Assembly (NCBI GenBank): GCA_031430695.1
Contig: JANPBZ010000164.1
Span: 1-21,704 of the forward strand
Direction of reading: 5' to 3'
Origin: JAENVT01 sp031430695
GTDB taxonomy: Bacteria; Actinomycetota; Acidimicrobiia; Acidimicrobiales; Ilumatobacteraceae
DNA: 21,704 nt
The notes under the pieces: generated by a model
Told to the model about the DNA's origin: nothing
Databases searched by the model: none
What the model saw: the letters and a program-made list of their open reading frames with translations, nothing else
Translations under genes and position numbers: made by a program
Part shown: positions 14,837 through 21,704 of the stretch, piece by piece
Layout: each line of letters starts with the position of its first letter
Numbering within the stretch: position 1 is the first letter of the stretch

Positions 14837-15718
14837 TCAGTTGCTCTTGCGGGTGGACTCGTACCAACGTCCGACGACGAGGTTGTTGAGCCACCCGAAG
14901 ATGATGAAGACGACGATGCCGAGGGCTGCCGCCAGGAGGAGTGCCCCGTACATCTGGGGAAATTGGGCACGCGACCGGAATTTGTCGAGCAGGATGCCGA
15001 CCCCCTTGTCGCCGCGTTTGAAGAAGATCTCGCCGACGATCGCGCCGATCACCGACAAACCGGCGGCGATGCGGAAACCGGTGAAGATCGTCGGCATCGC
15101 GTTGGGGAGTTGCAGCTTGCGCAGCCTGGTCCAACGCGAGACGTGATGCAGCGTGAACAGGTCGTGCTGGCCGCGCTCAGCCGACAACAGCCCGAACAGG
15201 GTGTTGGACACGATCGGGAACAGCGAGATCAGCACGCAGACGAAGATCCGTGAGTTGAGCTCGAATCCGAAGATCGAGCCGATGATCGGCACGAGCGCCA
15301 GGATCGGAATCGCTTGCATGGCCACGAGGTACGGCCAGATCGACCGCTCGAGCCAACGGGCTTGCGACATCACGATCGCCAGTGCCATACCCACCACGAT
15401 GGAGATCAGCAGGCCCTGCAGCGACACCCTGGCCGTCCAATAGAGACTGTCCAGCAAGGCAGAACGGTTGGTGGCGTCGATGAAGCTCTCGTTGATGACG
15501 CGATGTGGTGGAGTGATGAGGAACTGGGGTTTGTCCCAGATGTGTTCGAGGGCCCAGTACGACATGAAGTACCAAAAGCCGACGAACCCGGCAAAGCCGA
15601 TGACTGGCGCCACATAGTCGCCGATGTTGCGCTGCTCTTTCGGGGTGTGAAGCGCATCGTCGACAGCGTGGAGTTGCTCCATTTGGACGGCACCCTCCAG
15701 GTTTGCCTGATATGTCAT
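14837..15718 (-). CDS. ABC transporter permease, NitT/TauT (SsuC-like) type
   Basis: This 293-residue inner-membrane protein has about six predicted transmembrane segments (roughly 35-57, 95-117, 128-151, 158-178, 215-233 and 256-280). Before the fifth segment is a cytoplasmic EAA-like loop, ERGQHDLFTLHHVSRWTRLR then LPNAMP, which contacts the ATPase. The N-terminal 30 residues are a soluble, acidic extension. Its ATG overlaps the stop of the ATPase gene (ATGA), and the binding-protein gene follows 60 bp later. It forms the channel of the importer; a homodimer is expected since only one permease gene is present. Confidence 0.92.
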   Translation of the reverse strand: MTYQANLEGAVQMEQLHAVDDALHTPKEQRNIGDYVAPVIGFAGFVGFWYFMSYWALEHIWDKPQFLITPPHRVINESFIDATNRSALLDSLYWTARVSLQGLLISIVVGMALAIVMSQARWLERSIWPYLVAMQAIPILALVPIIGSIFGFELNSRIFVCVLISLFPIVSNTLFGLLSAERGQHDLFTLHHVSRWTRLRKLQLPNAMPTIFTGFRIAAGLSVIGAIVGEIFFKRGDKGVGILLDKFRSRAQFPQMYGALLLAAALGIVVFIIFGWLNNLVVGRWYESTRKSN

Positions 15719-16464
15719 GCGTGTGCTCCACGGAGGGCATGCGAGACCTTGCCGGACAGTTCGGCGAACTCGGGCTCGAATCGCAGGTCGGGCGAGCGGG
15801 GGTACGGGAACGGGACCTGGAAGTCGCCGACGATGCGGCCGGGACGTGCCGACATCACCAACACCCGCGTCGACAAGAACACCGCCTCATAGATCGAGTG
15901 GGTGATGAACAGCGCAGCGAACCCTTTGCGTTGGAACAGGCTGAGCAATTCATCGTTGAGCTTCTCGCGGGTGATCTCGTCGAGCGCACCGAACGGCTCG
16001 TCGAACAGGAACACCTTGGGATCCATCACCAGCGAGCGGGCCAGCGACCAACGCATCTTCATGCCGCCGGAAAGCTTCTTGGGATACTTCTTCACGAAGC
16101 CATCGAGACCGACGAGGGCGATGTTCTCAGCGGCGCGATGGGCCCGCTCGTCCTTGTCGATCCCCTCGAGCTCGGCGAGCAGTTCGACGTTGCGCTGCAC
16201 GGTGCGCCACTGCAGCAATGTGGCGTCCTGGAACACGTAACCGACGTGGCCGGGATCGATGGAGACGAAACCACCCGTGGCCTTGGTCAGCCCGGAGGCG
16301 ATGCGCAGCAACGTGCTCTTCCCGCATCCCGAAGGGCCGACCACTGTGACGAATTCGCCAGGGCTCACATCGAACACGGTCTCCCGAAGTGCGTGCGTGC
16401 CGTCGGGGAAGACCATCGACACCCTGTTGAATCTCAGAGCAGGAGTTGCTCCAACGTCGCCCAT
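15715..16464 (-). CDS. ABC transporter ATP-binding protein, NitT/TauT (SsuB-like) type
   Basis: This 249-residue cytoplasmic ATPase energises the importer. Seen: Walker A GPSGCGKST (43-51), Q-loop VFQD (Q79), ABC signature LSGGM (131-135), Walker B VFLFDEP (151-157), D-loop GALD, and H-loop ITHS (H189). All the motifs are intact. The signature continues as KMR instead of the usual RQR, a mild departure. The frame is open upstream to 16653, but that part overlaps the SDR gene and has no ABC similarity; ATG at 16464 gives the standard start. The gene begins 50 bp after the SDR stop and overlaps the permease by 4 bp. Confidence 0.93.
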   Translation of the reverse strand: MGDVGATPALRFNRVSMVFPDGTHALRETVFDVSPGEFVTVVGPSGCGKSTLLRIASGLTKATGGFVSIDPGHVGYVFQDATLLQWRTVQRNVELLAELEGIDKDERAHRAAENIALVGLDGFVKKYPKKLSGGMKMRWSLARSLVMDPKVFLFDEPFGALDEITREKLNDELLSLFQRKGFAALFITHSIYEAVFLSTRVLVMSARPGRIVGDFQVPFPYPRSPDLRFEPEFAELSGKVSHALRGAHA

Positions 16465-16514
16465 CTCCACCACCGTAGTCGCAGCGGGTGAGGTGCCGAA
16501 CTTCCCCGCGGTAC

Positions 16515-17261
16515 TCAATGCATCACCATGCCACCGGTCACGTTCATTGCCTGACCGGTGCAGTACGAGGCCTCGTCGGAGGCCAGAAAGACTGCCATGT
16601 TGGCCACGTCTGACGGCTCGGCAAGGCGACCAAGAGGCGACTTCGACGACCACTCGCGAACCATCTCGTCGGTCCGCGTCGCTGCGCCCATCTCGGTCAG
16701 CACGTAGCCGGGGCAGATGCAGTTGACGGTGATTCCATACGGCCCGAGCTCCTTGGCGGCGACCTGGGTGAGCGAGATCACTGCGGCCTTCGACGCTGCG
16801 TAGTGGGCCTGGTTCGGGCCACCGACCTTGCCGCCCATGCTGGCCATGTTGATGATCGTGCCGCGCCCGCTCGGGATCATCGCCTTGGCTGCGACCTGGA
16901 TGGTGACCAACATCGCGCGCACATTGACGGCGAACGTCAGATCCCAGTCGGCTGGGCTGATCTCCATCAGCGGTGCCATCTTCAAGATGCCTGCGTTGTT
17001 GACCAGGATCTCCAGGCCACCGAGGTCGTCGACCGCTTTGGTGACCACCTCGACGGTCGCAGCGGCATCCGCCAGATCGACCCCGTATACCTTGCCTTCG
17101 ACAGCGTTGCCGGTGGCAGCGAGTCGCTCGACGTCGATGTCAACCAGCGCAAGTTCGGCTCCCTCGCGCCGGAACGCTGCTGCGATCTCGGCGCCGATTC
17201 CGCGGGCGGCGCCTGTGATCAGCGCACGGCGTCCAGCGAGCCGGCCATGGTTGGTCCCCAT
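16515..17261 (-). CDS. Short-chain dehydrogenase/reductase (SDR)
   Basis: This 248-residue classical SDR oxidises an alcohol or reduces a ketone with NAD(P). Seen: the cofactor motif TGAARGIG (16-23), an acidic residue after the second strand (D41 in LVDID, which favours NAD), NNAG (88-91), the catalytic S141, Y154 and K158 (YAASK), and the C-terminal CPGYVLTEM segment. Its length is typical. It lies between the amidohydrolase gene (33 bp upstream) and the ABC importer genes, all in the same direction, so it probably works on an intermediate of the imported compound. The substrate cannot be inferred. Confidence 0.92.
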   Translation of the reverse strand: MGTNHGRLAGRRALITGAARGIGAEIAAAFRREGAELALVDIDVERLAATGNAVEGKVYGVDLADAAATVEVVTKAVDDLGGLEILVNNAGILKMAPLMEISPADWDLTFAVNVRAMLVTIQVAAKAMIPSGRGTIINMASMGGKVGGPNQAHYAASKAAVISLTQVAAKELGPYGITVNCICPGYVLTEMGAATRTDEMVREWSSKSPLGRLAEPSDVANMAVFLASDEASYCTGQAMNVTGGMVMH

Positions 17262-17294
17262 GGCGAGGCAGTGTAGGGCAGAGATTCCTACGGC

Positions 17295-18365
17295 TCAGTC
17301 TCGATCGTGTGAACGCTCTGTTTCCAACTGTGGCTTGCCACGAATGACCATTCGATCGGCTGGCCCGAAGGCAATCGCTTCGCGGGCAGAGCATGCCCGG
17401 ACAGCGACCTGATCGTCGCTCGGGCCGAGCCCCATTGCTGTTCGCGCAGCAGTGCTGACCATGCTCAAAGCGTCGGCAGGCAGGACGTGGGCTGTCATGA
17501 TCATCAGACCGGCGGTCTCCAAAGGGTCGCCCCGGCCCACGGGATTGAATGGATCCTGCAGGTTGTCGGCGCCGGCCGCGACATTTACGCCGGCCGCCCG
17601 AAGTGCCTTGACGGCAGTGACCGCCCGTGGCATCGAAACCTGACAATCCCGACCCTGCAGGAACAGATTGGTATGGGGGAGGGCGATCACACTGATCCCG
17701 GCCGCAGCGACCTTCTCGGCCACCTCTCGTTGGCGGTGCTCGGTCTGTAACGCCAACGTGACGCAGTGACTCGCAGCGACGCTATGTGGGAAGCCGCTGG
17801 CCAGCACCCGTTCGGCGAGATCCTCCAAGGCCAGCATCGATGGACTGAGGGTTTCATCGGTGTGCAGGTCGAGCGGTAGCCCGGCTTCTGCAGCCAGCGT
17901 CAGCAGGTTGTCGTTGGCGGCCGCCGGATCACTTTCAAGGTGCGGGCAACCACCGATCACGTCGACTCCCAGATCGATGGCTTCGCGCAACAACGAGCGC
18001 TGGTCTGCGCCTTCAGCGCCGATCGACGGCCACGCGCACAGGGCGACGACCTGGATTTCGACGAGCTCGCGCAGCCGATCCCGCACGTCGATGAGCGCCG
18101 CGACCGAGGTCAGCCTTCCTGCGAGCGTGAGATCGACGTGGGTACGGATCGCTGTGCAGCCATTGGCGGCCATCAGCCGCGCCGCGCGTTCGGCACGTTC
18201 GATCGTGTCGGTGAGCGTGATGGAGTCGCGGGCCCGGTCCATGGCCTCGATGGCGCCCATGAGGTCGCCGGTGGGATTGTCGACGCGTTCGGCCAGGAAC
18301 GCCTTGTCGAGATGGGCATGCGGCTCGGCGAAGGCCGGTAGCAGCAGATAGCCGTCTGCACTCAC
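17295..18365 (-). CDS. Cytosine/creatinine deaminase-like amidohydrolase, short at the N terminus
   Basis: This 356-residue TIM-barrel metal hydrolase is of CodA type and should deaminate or open a heterocyclic amide. Seen: H16-x-H18 in FAEPHAHLDKAF, H168 and E171 in DLHTDET, H200 in AASHC, and D267 in GADNLQDPFNP. These are the metal ligands and the catalytic Glu of the cytosine deaminase group. Relatives are usually about 400-430 residues and have some 50 residues before the HxH motif forming part of a beta-sandwich. Here only 15 precede it. The GTG start overlaps the stop of the LLM gene (GTGA), and the frame further upstream has no family similarity. The gene is therefore either a natural short form or one that lost its 5' end by a deletion joining it to the LLM gene. 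The C terminus looks complete (AIAFGPADRMVIRG). Confidence 0.83.
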   Translation of the reverse strand: MSADGYLLLPAFAEPHAHLDKAFLAERVDNPTGDLMGAIEAMDRARDSITLTDTIERAERAARLMAANGCTAIRTHVDLTLAGRLTSVAALIDVRDRLRELVEIQVVALCAWPSIGAEGADQRSLLREAIDLGVDVIGGCPHLESDPAAANDNLLTLAAEAGLPLDLHTDETLSPSMLALEDLAERVLASGFPHSVAASHCVTLALQTEHRQREVAEKVAAAGISVIALPHTNLFLQGRDCQVSMPRAVTAVKALRAAGVNVAAGADNLQDPFNPVGRGDPLETAGLMIMTAHVLPADALSMVSTAARTAMGLGPSDDQVAVRACSAREAIAFGPADRMVIRGKPQLETERSHDRD

Positions 18366-19552
18366 ACCAGGGGCGTGCCGGTGATCGGGCGGCGCTCCAT
18401 CGGCTCGCCCAGACGTGGGAACACTTCCTCGGCCACGAGATGCAACTGCTCGGTCATCTCCTCACGGCTGAGGCCGGGGTAGTCGAGGAAGACGCAGATG
18501 TGCTTCAGGTCCAGCAGGTCGCGCCAGTAGCCGATGGCATCGACGGCGTCGTCGATCGAACCGACGATCTGGATCTTCTGTTCATTGCTCTCCTCGACAG
18601 TCGGGCAATGGTTGAATGCCACCTTGCTGCCATCGGGGTTGCGGTAGCTGCTGAATCGACCGTACGGCGAGAGGAACTTGTTGAACTCGTCCTGTCCCGG
18701 CCGGCCTTTCACCAGTGCCGCTTCGCGCGTTCTGGCAACGTGCAGATTGAGCACCAGACAGCGGTCTTCGCCGGGACCGACGGCTGTGCCACACGTCTCG
18801 CGAATCTCGGCGTACCGATCCCATTTCTGTTTCTGACTGTCGGCATTCTGCAACCAGTACACGGCCTTGTGCCCGGCCTTCGGGACGTACTCGATGGTCT
18901 CCGGCGAGGTGACCGGCTGGTAGATGTCGACCTTTCGAAGCGGCCTCGGGACCAGCGTGAGATCGTTGACCATCGTGCCGCGGTCGGGCACGTCGTCGGG
19001 CGGCAGCACCAGGTGCTTGCCTCGGTAGCTGAACTGCTCCCGGTACCAGGCCAGCTTGATGACCTCCATCGACTCCTCGAACATCTCGCGGTTGATGCGA
19101 TCGTGCTCTGCCGACATGGCGTTGTCGCCGCTGGCGACCACCGTGCCCAGCGCCCAGGCCTCGCGCGGCACCGTGCCACGACCGACGCCGAACTCCATGC
19201 GTCCACCGGTGAGGATGTCGGCGATCGCGAAGTCTTCTGCGAGACGCAGCGGATGCCACTGCGGTACGACATTGAACATCTGTCCGAGACGCAACTCGTT
19301 GGTCAGCATGGCCAGGTGCTGTCCGAACAGGATGAGGTTGGGCAGGACCTCGTATCCCTCGTACTGGAAGTGATGCTCGGTCAGCCACATCGTGTCGAAA
19401 CCGAGCTGATCGCCGGTCTTGGCCCACTCGACCAGGTTCTTGTAGCACTCGATCACGGAGTCATTGCCGAAACGCCGCGCCGTGGCAGCGATCGATGGAT
19501 CACCGGCATCGGGCATCGGTACGGTGCAGAAGAAGTTCGAGTCGACGCGCAT
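18362..19552 (-). CDS. LLM-class flavin-dependent oxidoreductase
   Basis: This 396-residue bacterial-luciferase-like TIM-barrel protein uses reduced FMN or F420. Seen: WAKTGDQLGFDTMWLTEHHFQ near the start, the segment VVPQWHPLRLAEDFAIADILTGGRMEFGVGRG, and a C-terminal helix region ending with AEEVFPRLGEP. It could be a monooxygenase; in this superfamily RutA opens the uracil ring, but this protein is only distantly similar in the parts I can compare. The ATG at 19552 was taken; a TTG two codons upstream is possible. It begins 18 bp after the GGT-like stop and overlaps the amidohydrolase start by 4 bp, so it belongs to the same operon. Confidence 0.88.
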   Translation of the reverse strand: MRVDSNFFCTVPMPDAGDPSIAATARRFGNDSVIECYKNLVEWAKTGDQLGFDTMWLTEHHFQYEGYEVLPNLILFGQHLAMLTNELRLGQMFNVVPQWHPLRLAEDFAIADILTGGRMEFGVGRGTVPREAWALGTVVASGDNAMSAEHDRINREMFEESMEVIKLAWYREQFSYRGKHLVLPPDDVPDRGTMVNDLTLVPRPLRKVDIYQPVTSPETIEYVPKAGHKAVYWLQNADSQKQKWDRYAEIRETCGTAVGPGEDRCLVLNLHVARTREAALVKGRPGQDEFNKFLSPYGRFSSYRNPDGSKVAFNHCPTVEESNEQKIQIVGSIDDAVDAIGYWRDLLDLKHICVFLDYPGLSREEMTEQLHLVAEEVFPRLGEPMERRPITGTPLV

Positions 19553-19570
19553 GGTCAAATCGTACTGCGC

Positions 19571-21142
19571 TCAAATCCCTGCAGCAGTGCCCACCATCGT
19601 GCGCGGGTCGGCGGCGCCGGCCCGAAATCCGTCACTGTCGATGACGATCGCGTGGGCGTGCCCGAAGCTGCTGTCGTAGGGCGACAGATTCTGGACCTTG
19701 TGCCCACGTCGGGCGAGGCCGCCCATCCAATCGTCAGGAGCGTGACCTTCGATCGCCACTGTGGGTGCCTCGCCGCTGGTCCACGTGTCGAATCCCGTCG
19801 TGGGTCCCTGGAGCGCCCACCGGGCGGCATACACCGCGGCAGCGGGCGACTGGCCGTAGTGGAACAGACGGGCCGCCAACTGCAGCAGGATCTGCGGCTG
19901 GGCATCACCGCCCATCGTGCCGAAGACGGCGCGGAGCGATCCATCCGCTGTCGCCATGGCGGGACACAAGGTGTGGGGAGGACGATGGCCCGCTGTGAAC
20001 TCGGCAGCATGGCCTTCGAGCAGGTTGAAGCCGAGACCTCGGTTGTGCAGATTGATCCCTGTGTTCGGCTCGACCAACCCGGAGCCGAACCCGGCGGCAT
20101 TGGACTGGATCAACGACACGCCCATTCCATTGCCGTCGACGGTGCACAGATAGGTGGTGTCGCCATCGCGTGCGGGTGCCCACCGGTTCGACGCTCGCTC
20201 GGTATCGATCATGTCGATCCGTTGGGCGATCGATTGCAGGAGCTCGGGGCCGTTCGCAGTGTCGCTGAGCACGTCGGGACGATCGAAGCCTGCCGCCGTC
20301 GCGGCCTCGATCAGCAGGTGGGCGAAGCTGACATCGTTGGGATCCGCCGGCAGCTCCAGGCGGCCTGCCAACTCGGCAGCGCCCAACGTGAGGTAGCCCT
20401 GCGAATTGGGCGGAAGTGTCCACAGATCGACGCCGAAGGCGTGCACCATCAACGGCGTCACCCACTCCGACAGCGGTCGGGCGAAGTCACCGTCGCTGTA
20501 AAATCCGGCTCCCAGAGCCTTCAGCCCGGCGCCGAACTCGCCCTGGTAGAACGCGGCGCGGCCACCATCTGCGATGGCCGTCAGCGCTCGAGCAGCGCCG
20601 GCGCGGTGGACCCGGGCACCGGGACGGGCGAGCTGGCTGATCAGTTCTGCAAGGTTCTCGCTAGCGCCTTCGTCGGCTCGGGCCGCCGCGCCGACCAGCA
20701 GCGGGCTGGCCGGGAAGCCGTCAGCGGCGAGGGTGATCGCTGGTTGCAGCAGCTCCGACAGCGGCAGTGTGCCGAATCGTTCGTGCAGCGCGACCCATCC
20801 GTCAACGCACCCGGGCACCGTGACCACCCTGACGTCGTGTCGGAACGGCATGTCGGTGCATCCCTCGGCGCGCAGTGCGGCGGCGTCGGCGCCCGAACCG
20901 GCTCGTCCGGTCGAATTGAGGGCGAACACTTCGCCGTCACGGTGCACCAGTGCGAACAGATCACCGCCCATCCCACACAGATGCGGAGCAGTGACCGCGA
21001 TTGCGGCGTTCGTCGCGATTGCCGCATCGACAGCGTTGCCGCCGAGAACCAGCGCTCGAAGACCTGCCTGCGTGGCGAGGTGATCGGCGCTGGCCACCAA
21101 TCCGTGAGGAGACCGAATGGAGTGGAACCGGGGCGATGCCAT
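19571..21142 (-). CDS. ggt: Gamma-glutamyltransferase-like Ntn hydrolase
   Basis: This 523-residue proenzyme is expected to cleave itself before the Thr of DGDTTYLCTVD (T329), making large and small subunits with Thr as nucleophile. Family marks seen: VASADHLATQAGL and GGNAVDAAIAT near the N terminus, GMGGD at 57-61, SLIQSN, and FGTMGGDAQPQ near 408. No signal peptide is visible, so it should stay in the cytoplasm. Where classical enzymes have the R-E-x-A-P segment that grips the glutamyl carboxylate, this one reads STGRAG (77-82). A gamma-glutamyl substrate is therefore not assured; cephalosporin-acylase-like or other amide hydrolysis is possible. It is the first gene of a seven-gene minus-strand run. 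Its ATG overlaps the start of the opposite-strand membrane protein gene. Confidence 0.88.
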   Translation of the reverse strand: MASPRFHSIRSPHGLVASADHLATQAGLRALVLGGNAVDAAIATNAAIAVTAPHLCGMGGDLFALVHRDGEVFALNSTGRAGSGADAAALRAEGCTDMPFRHDVRVVTVPGCVDGWVALHERFGTLPLSELLQPAITLAADGFPASPLLVGAAARADEGASENLAELISQLARPGARVHRAGAARALTAIADGGRAAFYQGEFGAGLKALGAGFYSDGDFARPLSEWVTPLMVHAFGVDLWTLPPNSQGYLTLGAAELAGRLELPADPNDVSFAHLLIEAATAAGFDRPDVLSDTANGPELLQSIAQRIDMIDTERASNRWAPARDGDTTYLCTVDGNGMGVSLIQSNAAGFGSGLVEPNTGINLHNRGLGFNLLEGHAAEFTAGHRPPHTLCPAMATADGSLRAVFGTMGGDAQPQILLQLAARLFHYGQSPAAAVYAARWALQGPTTGFDTWTSGEAPTVAIEGHAPDDWMGGLARRGHKVQNLSPYDSSFGHAHAIVIDSDGFRAGAADPRTMVGTAAGI

Positions 21143-21596
21143 GACCGGAACCTACGCTGCCGCAGTGCAGCGGATTCTCATCGGGCGAGTAATGACCACC
21201 GCCGGCGCTGTCATTGCAGTGTTGGGCACATTTCTGCCGTGGCTGCGCTCGGGCGCCCGTCGACGCAGTAGCTACGAGATCTTTTCACTCGTCGACCGAC
21301 TGGGATTCTCGGAATCGAGCCTTGTCGGGTGGGGAGTGCGATTGTGGCCGATCGTTCCGTTGCTGCTCGCCGGTGCCGCCACACTCCAGTGGTTCCCCAG
21401 GAGATGGGTCACCGGCGGCCTCACGATGGTTGCAGTGGTCTACGCCGGCGGGGTTGCAGCGGCGGTCGAATCGGCGCCGTCCAGTTCGCTCATCACCATT
21501 GAATACGGCCCACTGGTCACCCTGGCCGGTGTATTGGTGCTCGCCGCCGGCGCCCTCGTCACTCTCCGCGCAGGCCTCCTCCCGAATCGTCAGTGA
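21141..21596 (+). CDS. Small membrane protein with four transmembrane segments
   Basis: This 151-residue hydrophobic protein has predicted helices at about 18-35, 65-85, 90-109 and 122-143. The first helix ends in GTFLPWLRSG, followed by an Arg/Ser-rich loop RRRSSYEIF. Small proteins with such a FLPWLRSG-type turn are common in Actinobacteria and have no assigned function that I know of. The ATG at 21141 overlaps the start codon of the divergent GGT-like gene. An in-frame ATG at 21192 would still keep the first helix and would remove the overlap. It is followed 15 bp later by a 47-bp palindromic repeat. Confidence 0.7.
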   Translation: MTGTYAAAVQRILIGRVMTTAGAVIAVLGTFLPWLRSGARRRSSYEIFSLVDRLGFSESSLVGWGVRLWPIVPLLLAGAATLQWFPRRWVTGGLTMVAVVYAGGVAAAVESAPSSSLITIEYGPLVTLAGVLVLAAGALVTLRAGLLPNRQ

Positions 21597-21611
21597 CGAA
21601 ACTCGACCGGT

Positions 21612-21658
21612 GAGTTTGATGACTCCGGCCCCGCATAGGGGCGCCCGCCATCAAACGC
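21612..21658 (-). repeat. 47-bp palindromic repeat, copy 3 (REP-like, inverted)
   Basis: Read on the minus strand this 47-mer matches copy 2 at 41 of 47 positions, counted by eye. GTTTGATG (21614-21621) pairs perfectly with CATCAAAC (21649-21656), and an inner CCCC/GGGG stem encloses GCATA. It lies 15 bp after the membrane-protein stop and could also act as a terminator hairpin. The last 46 bases of the window hold nothing else I can identify. Confidence 0.75.
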
Positions 21659-21704
21659 TGCTGGTCAGGAGTGCCAGGCGCTGCGGGATTGGAGGACTTG
21701 GCGC

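Noticed and set aside
18440..21271. Uninterrupted 943-codon open frame on the plus strand.
   Set aside because: It lies antisense to the LLM and GGT-like genes, both of which have clear family motifs. Its translation has no recognisable domain. Such frames arise from codon bias in high-GC genes.
21665..21704. Possible 3' end of a minus-strand gene ending in TGA at 21665-21667.
   Set aside because: Only about a dozen codons are visible, too few to distinguish from chance.

Overview
The window comes from a high-GC bacterium with actinobacterial traits: GTG starts, Sec lipoproteins with low-complexity acidic/Thr/Pro linkers, an LLM-class flavin enzyme, and a phosphoribosyltransferase, a DUF5522 protein and a small four-helix membrane protein of types common in that phylum. 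I would guess a free-living acidimicrobial-type actinobacterium, but no rRNA or marker gene is present to prove it. Coding density is very high and no stretch over 300 bases lacks a gene. No tRNA, rRNA, CRISPR array, insertion sequence or phage gene was seen.

Layout. (1) 1-596, minus: the N-terminal part of a family-5 (peptide/nickel type) ABC substrate-binding lipoprotein that runs off the window. A divergent promoter region with a perfect CRP-type palindrome follows. (2) 732-5963, plus: a DUF5522 protein, a PPK2-family polyphosphate:nucleotide phosphotransferase, a three-gene molybdenum hydroxylase of xanthine dehydrogenase type (FAD, 2Fe-2S and Mo subunits, overlapping reading frames) and a PRPP-dependent phosphoribosyltransferase. 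This looks like purine oxidation next to purine salvage. (3) 6018-9176, minus: a Fe/Mn superoxide dismutase, then two tandem 47-bp palindromic repeats, then a coupled pair that matches NfnA/NfnB, the NADH/NADPH/ferredoxin transhydrogenase. (4) 9367-9837, plus: a hemerythrin-like protein. (5) 9834-11360, minus: a phytoene-desaturase-like FAD oxidoreductase.

(6) 11403-13444, plus: a creatininase-family amidohydrolase translationally coupled to an M20 N-carbamoyl-amino acid/allantoate-type amidohydrolase. It faces (7) 13517-21142, minus: a seven-gene run in the order gamma-glutamyltransferase-like enzyme, LLM flavin oxidoreductase, cytosine/creatinine-deaminase-like amidohydrolase (short at the N terminus), SDR dehydrogenase, and a NitT/TauT-type ABC importer (ATPase, permease, lipoprotein). 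The two units converge on a strong hairpin at 13455-13499. Together they encode an importer and five hydrolytic or redox enzymes that fit uptake and stepwise opening of a nitrogen-rich amide or heterocyclic compound. The compound cannot be named from sequence. (8) 21141-21596, plus: a small membrane protein whose start codon overlaps that of the GGT-like gene, followed by a third, inverted copy of the 47-bp repeat.
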